The notes below the pieces were generated by a model that saw only the letters and a list, made by a program, of their open reading frames with translations, did no database searches and was not told the origin of the DNA. The position numbers and the translations under genes were made by a program. Below, one piece after another: positions 1 through 9,999 of a DNA stretch of 64,000 nucleotides (the first letter of the stretch is position 1; each line of letters opens with the position of its first letter). Source of the DNA: Lachnospiraceae bacterium (GTDB taxonomy: Bacteria; Bacillota; Clostridia; Lachnospirales; Lachnospiraceae); contig CAJTIU010000025.1 of NCBI GenBank assembly GCA_910576335.1, positions 1 to 64,000 on the forward strand, given 5' to 3'.

Positions 1-70
1 TTGACAAAAGAAGATTTGCCTGGTTTTCTACATTTACTTGCTTTTTTGTTTGATTTGCCTTAACATTCAT
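1..70 (-). CDS. Unidentified protein, N-terminal fragment running off the left edge
   Basis: A minus-strand frame starts with ATG at 70 and is open to base 1 (MNVKANQTKKQ...). A purine-rich AGAGG lies about 8 bases upstream of the ATG. Only 23 residues are visible and I do not recognise the family. The surrounding 600 bases are much richer in A+T than the next 19 kb, which may mean this is the edge of acquired DNA. It could also be a chance frame. Confidence 0.3.
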   Translation of the reverse strand, partial: MNVKANQTKKQVNVENQANLLLS

Positions 71-155
71 CTTAGATACCTCTTGTGTTTTTGGATTTTA
101 CCAACTGGCTGGTCAGTAATAATCCAACTATATACGAGGTATCTTTTTTTATCAA
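68..155 (-). promoter_or_regulatory. Possible leader ORF with Shine-Dalgarno-sequestering stem
   Basis: On the minus strand a 27-codon frame (TTG at 155, TAA at 74-72) ends one base before the ATG at 70. The two 9-base arms AGATACCTC (74-82) and GAGGTATCT (136-144) are perfect inverted repeats. The arm next to the ATG contains the Shine-Dalgarno of the downstream frame, so folding could hide it. This resembles translational attenuators seen ahead of some resistance genes, but the downstream gene is cut off and the leader start is not canonical. On the plus strand the same stem is followed by a T run and could be a terminator. Confidence 0.3.
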
Positions 156-446
156 CTCCCTTTACACTTTATATTATACAGGAAGCTCCTTAAATATAAT
201 AAATTACTCAAACTTTCCACATTAAAAATGGGGTAAGTGGTTTATGCCTTTTCAAGGTTCAGCTCACCAAAGTGGTGTGGGAAGTTTAATAAAATTATAC
301 ATAGATGTATTGTCCAATTAATATGGTCAATATATACTATTAATTATTAAATATGTCTATAAATATCTTCTTGTTTTGTATATATCGCATCTTTCTCTCA
401 TTAATCTAATAAGAATTTTTACATATAAATTGCAATTGGGGACGCA

Positions 447-486
447 ATTGGGGACGGGGCATTTTTAAAAATGCCCCGTCCCCAAT
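447..486. repeat. GGGGACGGGG-type palindrome, copy 1
   Basis: A perfect palindrome: ATTGGGGACGGGGCATTTTT followed by its reverse complement. A partial extra unit (TTGGGGACGC) lies just upstream at 436-446. Stem sequence and T/A centre match copies at 19467, 24455, 27078, 32744 and 48697. It is a REP-like intergenic repeat that could act as a bidirectional terminator. Confidence 0.85.
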
Positions 487-619
487 TTGCCCAAATCTGC
501 CTTTGAGTAAAAAAACATACTTGAATTGTAGAAATGCAACATTTCGGGAAAAATGGTTTCCTGCTAGACTAAAAAGGGTAATAAAGTAATGAGGAGTATA
601 AGAAGGACAGGAGGAAATT

Positions 620-2806
620 ATGAACAACGAAAATTTTCACCCGGTACAGAAAATCCCCCCTGTCGCCCATGCGCTGCATAAATGGGAAGAAGAGACAAGG
701 ACGTTATCCTATGAGTATAACGGTATTGACATTCTTACGGCAGTCATCCCCGGAAACGGTGATGTGGGATATCGGCACGGATCGGACGGTACGATGCAGA
801 GCGTTGCTTATGCGCAGCAGATTTATCTGGAGACGGATGCCCCTGCCTGGGTAACATTAAGGTTCAGGCTAGGCAGGGATGCCGTGAATATGAAGCCGCG
901 CCGGGCAGAGGCTGATGAAGCGGTTTTAGGGCAGTGCGGCAATCTTCTGCTTTACGGAGTCAATGGCCTGTATGATGTGGATCAGGATCTGCTTATTGAT
1001 GTCAATGGAACCGAGTGGTACTGGGAAACGCCGTGTTTTGAGGAAGAGGAGGGTTTCCGGATTGCCAGGATGTGTGTGAAGCTCTCGAAGAAGGCTGTGT
1101 TTATTAATCTCAGGATGCATTACTACAGAAGTCATCTGGGATATCGTTATTTTGAGCCGTGGAGGCGCAGGCCGAATCCGAAAAGCGTTGCAGGGTGGTG
1201 CTCCTGGGAGGCATACCGCAGGGATATTGATATCCAGAAGGTGCGCGGCATAGCAGAGTTTATGGAGAAAAAATTAAAGGCATATGGCCTTGAATACATA
1301 CAGGTGGATGACGGATACCAGAAGATGCCGCTGCCATATGATCCGCAGGGAACTATGGAAGAGGGATGGATGACCTGTGAAGAATCGAAATTTCCGGACG
1401 GGCATTCATCCATCGTGGAGGCAATCCAGAGCCGTGGGTTCTTGCCTGCAATCTGGACGAATGCCAATATCACTAATGAAGACTTCCCCAGATACCATCC
1501 GGACAGCGTGCTCTTCTATGAGGGCAGGCCGCTGAAAGGAGAATGGATTGATTATCTGTATAACTGTACGGAGGAGACGCTGCAAAAGCATGTCCGCCCG
1601 GTCTTTTCCAGCTTAAAAAAGGCGGGATACCGGTATGTAAAAATAGATGCCATCCGCCATCTGCTCCTGGATGGCCTGCACGAAGCGGTTCGTCTTGGCA
1701 TGATGGATAATGAGGAGGCATCCCGGAAATTCCGGTCCTATATGGAAGCGACAAGAGAAGGACTCGGAGAGGACGTCTATTATCTGGCAAGCTGGGGAGA
1801 GATGCATGAAGTGATTGGCGTGGCAGATGCATGCAGGATTTCCATGGATGCCAACCCAACCTGGGCAGGCATCCGTATGCAGCTGTTTGAGAGCGCCAGA
1901 TGGTTCCATACGCAGCGCATTCTGTTCCTGAATGATCCAGATCATGTCTGTGTGCGGACAAAACCGGAGTGGGCAAAAAGTGTACTTTCCCTAATTTCCC
2001 TGTCCGGCGGACTGTATATGTTAAGCGATACGGAGGATGCCTATACAGAGGAGAAGCTGGAGATCATCAGGAAGACGATGCCGCCGCTCCAGACCAGGAC
2101 GGCTGAAACGGGGCCCCTTAACCTGGAGTATCCGGCATATACGTGGACAAAACTCCATGGATTTGCTGTACAGTCAGATGAAAAGCCGGTATCAGCCGGG
2201 GAAACAGACCTGGAAGACGCGTATAATATGGCGGGCAACTTCCCGGGAATGGACAGGGCACACCCATTTTCCACGCTGTGGAGTTTCCATCTGAATCATC
2301 ATGGAAGGACATGGTGTACGGCAGGGCGCTTTGCCACGCTTCCGCTTTCAGAAAGTGACGTGCCATTAGAGAAGCTGGGGCTGGATCCCGGTGAGGACTA
2401 CTATGTCTTTGATTTCTGGGAGCAGAAATACCTGGGATGTGTCAGGGGAAGCTTTAAAGGAAAAGAACTGAAGCTTGGCTGCTGCCAGATTACTGCATTT
2501 TATAAAAGGCAGGAGTATCCGCAGTTGATCGGTTCTTCCAGACATGTTTCCATGGATGCTGTAAGTGTACTGGAGGAGAGATGGGAGAAGGGAGCCCTGC
2601 ATATAGCGCTGCAGTGTATTGCAGGAACCACCGAAACCTATACAGCCGTACTGCCGGAGGGATTCGGGATACCGGTGTTAAGGTGTGAAGGCGCTGTATG
2701 CAGGATGATACAAGATGGCAATATTCTGAGTATCTCAGTAAGCGCTGAAAAGGAGATGGCAGAGCTCTGCCTTCTGTGGAACGAAGAAGAGACGACGGCG
2801 GGGTAA
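620..2806 (+). CDS. GH36-type alpha-galactosidase or alpha-N-acetylgalactosaminidase family protein
   Basis: A 728-residue cytoplasmic protein (no signal peptide) of the GH36/melibiase-like TIM-barrel type. The barrel begins near residue 190 with the GWCSWEAY segment. YIQVDDGYQ is at about 227-235. The KID motif puts the candidate nucleophile at D343, and CRISMD puts the candidate acid/base at D410. These follow the KxD and RxxxD patterns of GH36. The C-terminal 200 residues look like the usual beta domain. The start has an ideal AGGAGG eight bases upstream. It is the first gene of a run of same-strand glycan genes, so it probably trims alpha-linked terminal sugars from imported oligosaccharides. 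Substrate (Gal or GalNAc) cannot be read from sequence; a raffinose-synthase-like relative is the main alternative. Confidence 0.7.
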   Translation: MNNENFHPVQKIPPVAHALHKWEEETRTLSYEYNGIDILTAVIPGNGDVGYRHGSDGTMQSVAYAQQIYLETDAPAWVTLRFRLGRDAVNMKPRRAEADEAVLGQCGNLLLYGVNGLYDVDQDLLIDVNGTEWYWETPCFEEEEGFRIARMCVKLSKKAVFINLRMHYYRSHLGYRYFEPWRRRPNPKSVAGWCSWEAYRRDIDIQKVRGIAEFMEKKLKAYGLEYIQVDDGYQKMPLPYDPQGTMEEGWMTCEESKFPDGHSSIVEAIQSRGFLPAIWTNANITNEDFPRYHPDSVLFYEGRPLKGEWIDYLYNCTEETLQKHVRPVFSSLKKAGYRYVKIDAIRHLLLDGLHEAVRLGMMDNEEASRKFRSYMEATREGLGEDVYYLASWGEMHEVIGVADACRISMDANPTWAGIRMQLFESARWFHTQRILFLNDPDHVCVRTKPEWAKSVLSLISLSGGLYMLSDTEDAYTEEKLEIIRKTMPPLQTRTAETGPLNLEYPAYTWTKLHGFAVQSDEKPVSAGETDLEDAYNMAGNFPGMDRAHPFSTLWSFHLNHHGRTWCTAGRFATLPLSESDVPLEKLGLDPGEDYYVFDFWEQKYLGCVRGSFKGKELKLGCCQITAFYKRQEYPQLIGSSRHVSMDAVSVLEERWEKGALHIALQCIAGTTETYTAVLPEGFGIPVLRCEGAVCRMIQDGNILSISVSAEKEMAELCLLWNEEETTAG

Positions 2807-2863
2807 ATAATTGTCCCGGGCTTCTGGCCCGGAAAAAGTACCCGGACAGGAAAGGAGGTAAAT

Positions 2864-3295
2864 GTGAAACCATTAGAATATGTGACAAGGGAAGCTTTTG
2901 AACCTTTTGGAAGCGTCATTGAATTTCCAAAGGGGACGGAGGAAAAATTTTTTGTTGTGGATACAGAAGAGAAAGAGCCCTGGAGAGTGGCAGTCTTCCG
3001 CTATTCCAACCGGAGCGTACAGAGGTTCGAGCGCCACCCTTATTCCAAAGAAAGCTTTGAACCGCTGCAGGGACTTACAGTCCTTCTGGTGTCAGAGTAC
3101 GCTTCGCCCCAGGATTATCATGCATTTATTCTGGATAAACCGGTCTGCCTGAAAAAAGGAATCTGGCACCAGGTGCTCTCCTTGACAGAGGAAGCACAGG
3201 TGAAGATAACAGAAAATCTGGAAGTAACGTCAGAGTTTTACGACCAGGAAAAGCAGATTGGTATTATGGCGGAAGAACTCAGTGACATGATATAA
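2864..3295 (+). CDS. Ureidoglycolate lyase (AllA)-like cupin protein
   Basis: A 143-residue protein whose pattern matches the AllA/ureidoglycolate hydrolase cupin family: FEPFGSVIEFP near the start, FERHPYSKESFEPLQG at about 56-71, and KKGIWHQVL at about 99-107. The start is GTG, chosen because AAAGGAGG sits directly upstream and the only nearby ATG is followed by a stop. It lies 57 bases after the GH36 gene, with no allantoin genes nearby. Its role here may therefore be sugar-acid or metabolite chemistry rather than purine breakdown. That is inference from context. Confidence 0.6.
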   Translation: MKPLEYVTREAFEPFGSVIEFPKGTEEKFFVVDTEEKEPWRVAVFRYSNRSVQRFERHPYSKESFEPLQGLTVLLVSEYASPQDYHAFILDKPVCLKKGIWHQVLSLTEEAQVKITENLEVTSEFYDQEKQIGIMAEELSDMI

Positions 3296-3344
3296 GGGAT
3301 GTCTACTGAGAGCCGGATAAATCTGCCGCTCAGTATAACAAATC

Positions 3345-3381
3345 GTTACTATGAGCGGACGGTTAGCCCGTGAATAGTAAC
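3345..3381. repeat. GTTACTA/TAGTAAC hairpin
   Basis: Seven-base perfect arms (GTTACTA, TAGTAAC) flank a 23-base loop containing CCCGTGAA. A related hairpin with GTGAACAGTAAC lies at 62406-62432, and CCGTGAACAGTAA without a clear partner near 42000. Probably a second small palindromic repeat family in this genome. Confidence 0.45.
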
Positions 3382-3421
3382 AACAAATCAGTAGAATCAG
3401 ATGTAAGGAGGTTAACAACTG

Positions 3422-6400
3422 ATGAAAAAGAAAGAGATGTTTAAACGGTGTCTTTCATTGTTCTTAAGCTCTGCCATGGCTGTGAGTATGCTCCCGGCCA
3501 TGGCAGCGAACGCTGCAGAAAAAGAAGGGACAGTGAATTACCTTACGGATGCACAGGGGATTCCCCGTGCGGCTGTAGGAAAGGTGGCGTCTGACAACCA
3601 TGAGATCATCAACATCAATATGAAGGATGGGGAGACTCACAAAGTAACAATTTATCTTCTGGATGAGGATGCTTCCGGACGGTGGAGCATGGTGGATGTC
3701 ATTGACCCGAATACGCAGAAGCTGCTTGACAGCTAGAACATATATGACTTTTCAGAGGGTGTGTATCTAAGCTGGAATATTACCGGCCATGTGCAGATCA
3801 GGCTGACAAATGTGTGGACAAAACGGTATACGAAGTCAAAGGATACGGCTCTCCACGGCATTTTCATTGACGGAAAGGATGCGCAGGCTGACGGATCGGC
3901 AGTTGTGACAACAGACGATCCGGGAGAAGATCAGGCGGCAAATGCATTTGAAGGCATCAATGTCCTGGGACGTTATGCAGAGGCAGGCAAAACCTTTGAG
4001 CAGCCCTTTGATAAGGAAGTGCATTCTGTTGAAATGCGTTTCAACGGAAACATGGATCCTTCCTCTGAGAACCTGGACAAGATTAAAGTTCTCAAAGGAA
4101 ATGATGCGGTAGCAGGCGAGATGCGTAGCAGTTTTAACTCTGTAACTTTTGTCCCGGAGGAGACGATGAAAGAGGGAAGCTATACCGTACAGATTCCGGC
4201 GGACGTGAAAAACAGTGCGGGACAGGGAATGGGAGCGGCAGCAACAGCATCGTTTGAAGTAAAACCAACGGTAGAAGTCGTCTATGTACGCAATGGTCTG
4301 AACTATATGACCAGACGTGTGGAGGTTGGGTTTAATGACAGGATTGTTGCAAGTACAGCAGGCGCTGTCATTAAATATATCTATCCGGACAAAACAGAAA
4401 AGGTGCTTGAACATACAGGAAAAGGCAATCATGGAGGGAAGCTGTTTGAGATTAAGGATACCATTCTTCCCAGCGGAACCTATAATATCTCATTTAAGCC
4501 AGGGATAAAAAGCATCAGCGGGGCAGTCAGTACAGAACCATGGGATCAGGATTTTGAGTTTGATTCCACTCAGCTGTCAGCGAAGATCACGGTGCCCAAA
4601 GCAGTTAACCAGGGTGAAAACCCGGTGCTCAAGGTTAAGGAATGTATCGGTTACGGCGAGCTGAGGTATGCATTTTCTGAGGAAGAGCTGCAGGAAGCAG
4701 CGTATCAGCCGGTAACACAGGAAGTATCTGTGAACGCGGACGGTCTTACAGAAGACCAGGTGCTGTATGTCCAGTTCCGGGTGAATGCCGGCGGGCAGGA
4801 GGGTACGGAATCTCCGGTGCTCCATAAGGCGATGAAGTTCGGCATTCTGGAGGAAGGGAAGACACTGCAGTTTGATATGCGGTCCGTAGAAGGGGCATAT
4901 GATAAAGATGGATTTGGAAGTATCGCGAATCCCACAGACGGCGTATTTGACCTTGCCACGAATGAGTGGGGAAGCCAGACTGGCAATTACATTGCGGACG
5001 GGGAAAATGGGCTGGAAGGAAGGTATGACCAGGACAAAGACGGGGTTATTACCACAGAGGAAGGGATCACATACCAGCTCTCTGACCAGCTCTATACGGA
5101 TGGACAGGCGAATGTGGCAACAGGAAATGGAAAAGAGATCCCGGCTCCGTCAGAGAGTGCATATGAGAAAATCTATGTACTTGCTGCCGGAAAGTACGAT
5201 GACAATAAGGGCACGTTTACTTTAAACTATACAGACGGCACTTCTGACCAGCAGGAGATCAATGCTCATTACTGGGCAAGTAATGGGAATTCAGAAAACA
5301 TTGTATTCAGTGACTTAAGCGTATGCTACGGATGGACTAATAATGGAATCTATACTGGCGGCGTTATGAGACAGTATGAATTAAAGCCCGATGATTCAAA
5401 GATACTGAAAAGTGTGACGCTTCCGAAAACGGAGAATCTGATCCGTATATTTGCTATGACGGGAAAAGAAGTGGATAAGATTGCGGAGCCTGGAACAGAG
5501 GCACAGGAGCCGGCAGATGTGACTTCATACTCTGAGGGTGAGGCGGAGAGGCCGGCGGAGGAGAGCGATCCGGATTATGATGAATTTATCAAGACATACG
5601 GTGACGACGAGGAGCTTAGAGGCGCGGCGGACGTTACGGATGTTACGAATATAAAAGAGGTTGAACCAGGCGAACGCAGCTATGACGACGCCATCCTGGC
5701 AGAGCAGGAAGAGACGACAGGCGGTTACGGACAGGGGTTGTATCCTTATGCGCGCCAGCCAGAGAAGCTGATGTCCTATAAGATCCGGATGCAGGCATAT
5801 GACGATTATGAGCTGGATATTGAAGATGCTCTGGAAGCAATCCGCCGTGTGGACAATCTGAGCAGAGGACTGGAAAAGAAGTGTTATCTGGTAGGCTGGC
5901 AGACCAATGGGCATGATTCAGCATTCCCATATTTCGGAGAAGTGAATCCGCGGCATAAACGCCCCATGGACAAGGACTCCCTGGAAAGTCTGAAATGGCT
6001 TATGAAGGAAGCAAAAAAATACCATACAACGGTTACATTACATGTGAATTTTTCTGACGCATATACGGATGACAATCCGTTGGGGCAGAAGATGCTGGAA
6101 AATCAGATTGCCATCCGCACCAAGGACGGTACAATCCGGCAGACAGGGCGCTGGGCCGGACATGTAGGCTTCTTTGCAAGTGCATATGCGAACTATTTTA
6201 CTGGAAACTGGCAGAAAAACCAGATTGATCCGCTGATTGCGATGCTTCCGGAATTAAAAGGCCAGTCCGTCCATCCAGACGCATGGTACAGCCATGGAGA
6301 CGCATACTACGGGTTAACGGCATTTGATACTGCCGACGCGCAGAGGAGATCTGCAAAATATGTGCGGGAAAAATACGGCATGGATCTGACGACAGAATTT

Positions 6401-7975
6401 GATTTCCAGTTCGGCGGCGGAGATGGAGCAGACCATGTGCTGTATTTCCCAATGATCTGGCAGGGCGGCTGGTGCGACAATGATCCTCTGAAAGTACCCT
6501 CTTACTTCCAGAGCACAGTAAACCAGACAACCCATAATGGACAGAAACTCATGGTGACAGGCCGTTACTTCGGAGAAGGTTCTGCAGTAGAGCCGGATCT
6601 CTGGAGCGGAGATTACGGCAATATCCAGATGCCGGGGCTGAAAGAGAGCTTTGTACAGAAAGAACTGACAAGACAGTATTTAAACACACTCCTCAGGGCA
6701 AGCCTGAAGGACGACCCGTCTGCAGGCGGCGAGGCAGTGCTCTATGCCGGGGATGGACAGAAGGTAGTATCTTCATGGAACGGAGACGACAGTACGGTCT
6801 ATAAGCGTACCGTTACAGTTGGGGACGGCGTCATCCTCCAGGAGCCTGGCAATGTATTTATGCCGATGACATGGAGACCGGGGCTGGAGATCCAGGCATG
6901 GAGCCAGTCCGGATATACAGATAAATCCTGGAAGCTTCCAGTAGAATGGAAAGATGTTGCGAAGGTGGATCTGTACGACTTAAGCCTGGAAGGCTTAAGA
7001 TATGTAAAGACGATTGATGTATCTGACGGAAAGATCTGGATGTCACTAGCAAAAGACCAGACTGCTGTTCTTGTGCCAGCGAGAAATAACCCGAACAGCA
7101 CAAAAGGATTTGAGCAGAACGGAAGTGTCCAGTTCCTTGGGAAGGACACAAAGACAGGCTCAGACTGGACTGGAACATACGGAAAGGAAGGGTATGACAT
7201 CTATACAGAAGAGCAGATTTCTGATACCGTAGAAATCAGCTATGTCAATGCAGCAGAAAAGGAGATCGAAGTGGTTGATGGGCAGGAAGAGCCGCCTGCT
7301 AAGACAGATCTTGCAAAGGCAGTCGTAAAAGCAATTCCGGTCCAGTACTATGACGGCAGAGCAAAGACTCCGGGTCTTACCATTACATATGGCGGCAGAA
7401 CGCTTGTAAAAGACAGGGATTACAGGGTAACCTACGCCGGCAACAAAAACATCGGAACAGCAAAGGCAGTGGCTTCCGGTATTGGAGACTATACTGGAAA
7501 CATTACAGCAAACTTCCAGATTACAGTCAGGAAGAATACTTCATATACCATTGGTAATTATAAATATAAGATTACGAATGCAAAAACCAACGGAAAGGGA
7601 AGCGCTGCCCTGACTGGAGTGAAGAGTAAGGCTGTAAAAAATAAACTGAAAAAAGTTACAGTGGCTTCAACGGTCAAGATCGGCGGCAGAAGCTTCCGTG
7701 TAACAGAGATTGGCAGCAAAGCCTTTGCAGGCTGCAGGAAGCTCACCAGTGTTTCCGTAGGGAAAAATGTTTCTAAGATCGGCTCCGGTGCATTTAGCGG
7801 AAGCAAAAAGCTTACGAAGATTACAATCAGCAGTACAAAACTGAAGAGTGTCGGAAAGAATGCATTTAAGAGTATTTCATCAAAAGCGAAGATCAAGGTT
7901 CCGAAGAGCAGAAAGAAAGCGTATAAAAAGCTTCTGAAATCAAAAGGCCAGAAAAAAAGTGTTAAGATCAGCTGA
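3422..7975 (+). pseudogene. Large secreted GH101-like glycosidase, interrupted by in-frame TAG
   Basis: One frame runs from ATG 3422 to TGA 7975 (1517 codons) and is broken only by TAG at 3734-3736 (codon 105). The reading before and after is continuous (LLDS-stop-NIYDFSEG). Residues 1-32 are a signal peptide. A TIM-barrel-like catalytic region lies at roughly 790-1100, including GWQTNGHDSAFPYFGE and DLTTEF (candidate acid E992). The following TDKSWKLPVEWKDV segment recalls the C-terminal barrel part of GH101 endo-alpha-N-acetylgalactosaminidases. The family call is tentative because I could not place the nucleophile with confidence. The end carries an Ig/MBG-like domain and a BspA-type leucine-rich repeat shared with the 14796 gene. 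With the stop read normally only a 104-residue exported stub is made; an internal start is unlikely to be exported. Confidence 0.6.
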
Positions 7976-8015
7976 TTTCAGAAATAGCAGGAAATAAAGC
8001 AGAAAAGTAAGGCAT

Positions 8016-8066
8016 ATGGGGGTATGGCTCCGGTGGGATAGTATTTTCCGGGTGCGATACCCCCAT
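8016..8066 (+). terminator. Hairpin after the large glycosidase gene
   Basis: ATGGGGGTAT (8016-8025) and ATACCCCCAT (8057-8066) are perfect 10-base arms, followed by TTAGAAAAAA. The loop is long (31 bases) and the T run weak, so termination may be partial. It separates the glycosidase gene from the kinase genes. Confidence 0.5.
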
Positions 8067-8102
8067 TTAGAAAAAATGATACTTTTTTATGGGAGATAGA
8101 AC

Positions 8103-8243
8103 ATGTACAATAAAGGTATATTCACAAGCGATAAATTTTGCCAAAGTGTCCCGGTCTGTCGTGGAATATACTTTGCCGGGCTGGAAGATCTTACCGCTCG
8201 TGAGTATATCAATATAGAAAAAGCAATGCAGGAGGCAATATGA
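8103..8243 (+). CDS. Small ORF (46 aa) translationally coupled to the histidine kinase
   Basis: ATG at 8103 is preceded by GGGAGA about seven bases away, and the frame runs 46 codons to TGA at 8241-8243. That TGA overlaps the kinase ATG as ATGA, the classical coupling arrangement. The peptide starts MYNKGIFTSDKF, contains two cysteines (FCQSVPVC) and ends MQEAI. No signal peptide or membrane segment is visible. I do not recognise it. It may be a real small protein or a leader that controls kinase translation; chance is possible because it is short. Confidence 0.45.
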   Translation: MYNKGIFTSDKFCQSVPVCRGIYFAGLEDLTAREYINIEKAMQEAI

Positions 8244-9988
8244 AAAAGAAAACAGGAACATTTGGATCAAAATTATACCGTATGTTTCTCGTCAGCATAC
8301 TAATCCCTTTTTTTATCGCGCTGCTGGCATTTGTTCTGTATTCTGTCCGGGTCATTATGGAGAGGGAAGAGAGGAATGCCCAGAATATTTTAAATTCTGT
8401 TTCCCAGAGTATGGAACTGCAGTTTGCCGAGAACAAGGAAATACGATCCATGTTTTACATTTATGACGAGGTATTCCAGGAAGCAGAGAGACTTAACAAT
8501 CCCAGGCTGTCTGATTCCTATGATGAATACTCCAATACGCAGATTGAGAATGCATATACGAGAATCATGACGAAAACCATCTACCTGTCCCAACAGAATA
8601 TCCGTGCCGTGACCTTCTTCCCCGTGCTGGGGGAAAATGACCAGGCATATTTTCTGGGAAAGTCCCGTGCGAGACTGGATGCAGTCGCCTGTCCGGGCTA
8701 TAAAGAGACTTCCTGGTACCGGGAAGCCATATGTGGGGCGGGAAGAGCAGTTTACCATGAGCCCCACATGCCAGAGTATATGCCGAATAAAAAGCTGGGG
8801 GAGGTATACTCGTATATCAGTGCAGTGTGGGACAATGATACCCACAAGGCCGTCGGGGTTGTAAAGCTTGATGTTGATGCCGATGCGATTATAGACAGGC
8901 TGAATATGCTGGAGGACGCAAAAGACAGCGGGCTGGTGATCTTAAAGGACGGCGGCGTCTTTGCAAGATCCGACGGGCTGGAGGGAAATGTGAAGATCTC
9001 CGGAAACGGGCATATTTCTATAGGCTCCAGGAAATACAGAGTCAAGACTATGAAGATACCAGAGACAGACCTTGAGATTGCTTATCTGAATTTCCCGGAC
9101 TCCCTCTGGAGGGGATATCTTTACATTATGCTCCTGTCTGCTGTATTCGTCCTCCTGGGACTTGGAATAGCGTTTGCCAACTACCGACACCAGGCCAGGG
9201 AGATGGTTGAGGATATTGAAAAGATTACGATTGCCGCCAGGCAGGTGGAAAAGGGAAATCTGGATATTACGATCAAGATCCGCAGGGACAGTGAATTTAA
9301 AGAGGTTGCAGAAGTCATCAATCATATGGTAAGAGAACTGAATGATTATATTAATAAAGAATATGTGCTGACGATCCAGCAGCAGAAGGCGCAGTACCGG
9401 GCGCTCCAGGCCCAGATCAATCCACATTTCCTGTATAATACCCTAAATGGTTTTGTGGCCTTAAACCGGATGGGAGAAAAGAAGCTTCTGGAGAAAAGCA
9501 TCAACAGGCTCGCCAGGCTGTTTCGGTATGCCTGCAGCAATATGGAAAATGCAAGCATTTCGGATGAGCTGCAGTTTGTAGAGGAATATCTGAACCTGGA
9601 AAAGCTGAAATACGACGGCAGGCTGGAATATATGATCTGGAAGGATGAAGCCTGCAGCGGCAAGATCATTCCCAAGCTCCTGCTGCAGCCAGTTGTGGAG
9701 AACAGCATCCTGCACGGGATGGGAGATACGGACCGGCCGGTTCTGATCCAGATAGCGGCCTGCTGCATGGAAGTACAGGGAACTGGGTCTGTGACAGCTA
9801 TTTTAATAAGGGATAACGGAGTAGGATTTGAGCAGGGAAGGGACAGGAATTCCGGGGAGAGCGTCGGGCTGGCGAATGTGCAGATGCGGACAGAGCTGTA
9901 CTGCAGGGACGCCCTGTACCAGTGCATATCAAAAAGAGGAGAAGGAACAAAAACAATGTTTCTGTTTCCAGATGCAAAAGAAAGATAA
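8240..9988 (+). CDS. YesM-type sensor histidine kinase
   Basis: A 582-residue membrane kinase. A transmembrane helix is at about 14-38, an extracellular sensor region at 40-290, a second helix at about 293-315, then HAMP at 315-370. The His_kinase segment AQINPHFLYNTLNG places the phosphorylated histidine at H396. The HATPase part has PKLLLQPVVENSILHG and DNGVGF. This is the standard layout of YesM kinases that sense extracellular glycans. It overlaps the 46-aa ORF upstream and is followed 11 bases later by its partner regulator. It likely controls the ABC transporter and secreted enzymes around it. Confidence 0.9.
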   Translation: MKKKTGTFGSKLYRMFLVSILIPFFIALLAFVLYSVRVIMEREERNAQNILNSVSQSMELQFAENKEIRSMFYIYDEVFQEAERLNNPRLSDSYDEYSNTQIENAYTRIMTKTIYLSQQNIRAVTFFPVLGENDQAYFLGKSRARLDAVACPGYKETSWYREAICGAGRAVYHEPHMPEYMPNKKLGEVYSYISAVWDNDTHKAVGVVKLDVDADAIIDRLNMLEDAKDSGLVILKDGGVFARSDGLEGNVKISGNGHISIGSRKYRVKTMKIPETDLEIAYLNFPDSLWRGYLYIMLLSAVFVLLGLGIAFANYRHQAREMVEDIEKITIAARQVEKGNLDITIKIRRDSEFKEVAEVINHMVRELNDYINKEYVLTIQQQKAQYRALQAQINPHFLYNTLNGFVALNRMGEKKLLEKSINRLARLFRYACSNMENASISDELQFVEEYLNLEKLKYDGRLEYMIWKDEACSGKIIPKLLLQPVVENSILHGMGDTDRPVLIQIAACCMEVQGTGSVTAILIRDNGVGFEQGRDRNSGESVGLANVQMRTELYCRDALYQCISKRGEGTKTMFLFPDAKER

Positions 9989-9999
9989 GGAGGACGGAT

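Noticed and set aside
1473-1976. 167-residue minus-strand ORF in the GH36 gene
   Set aside because: Antisense shadow with no start signal; the plus-strand gene is intact.
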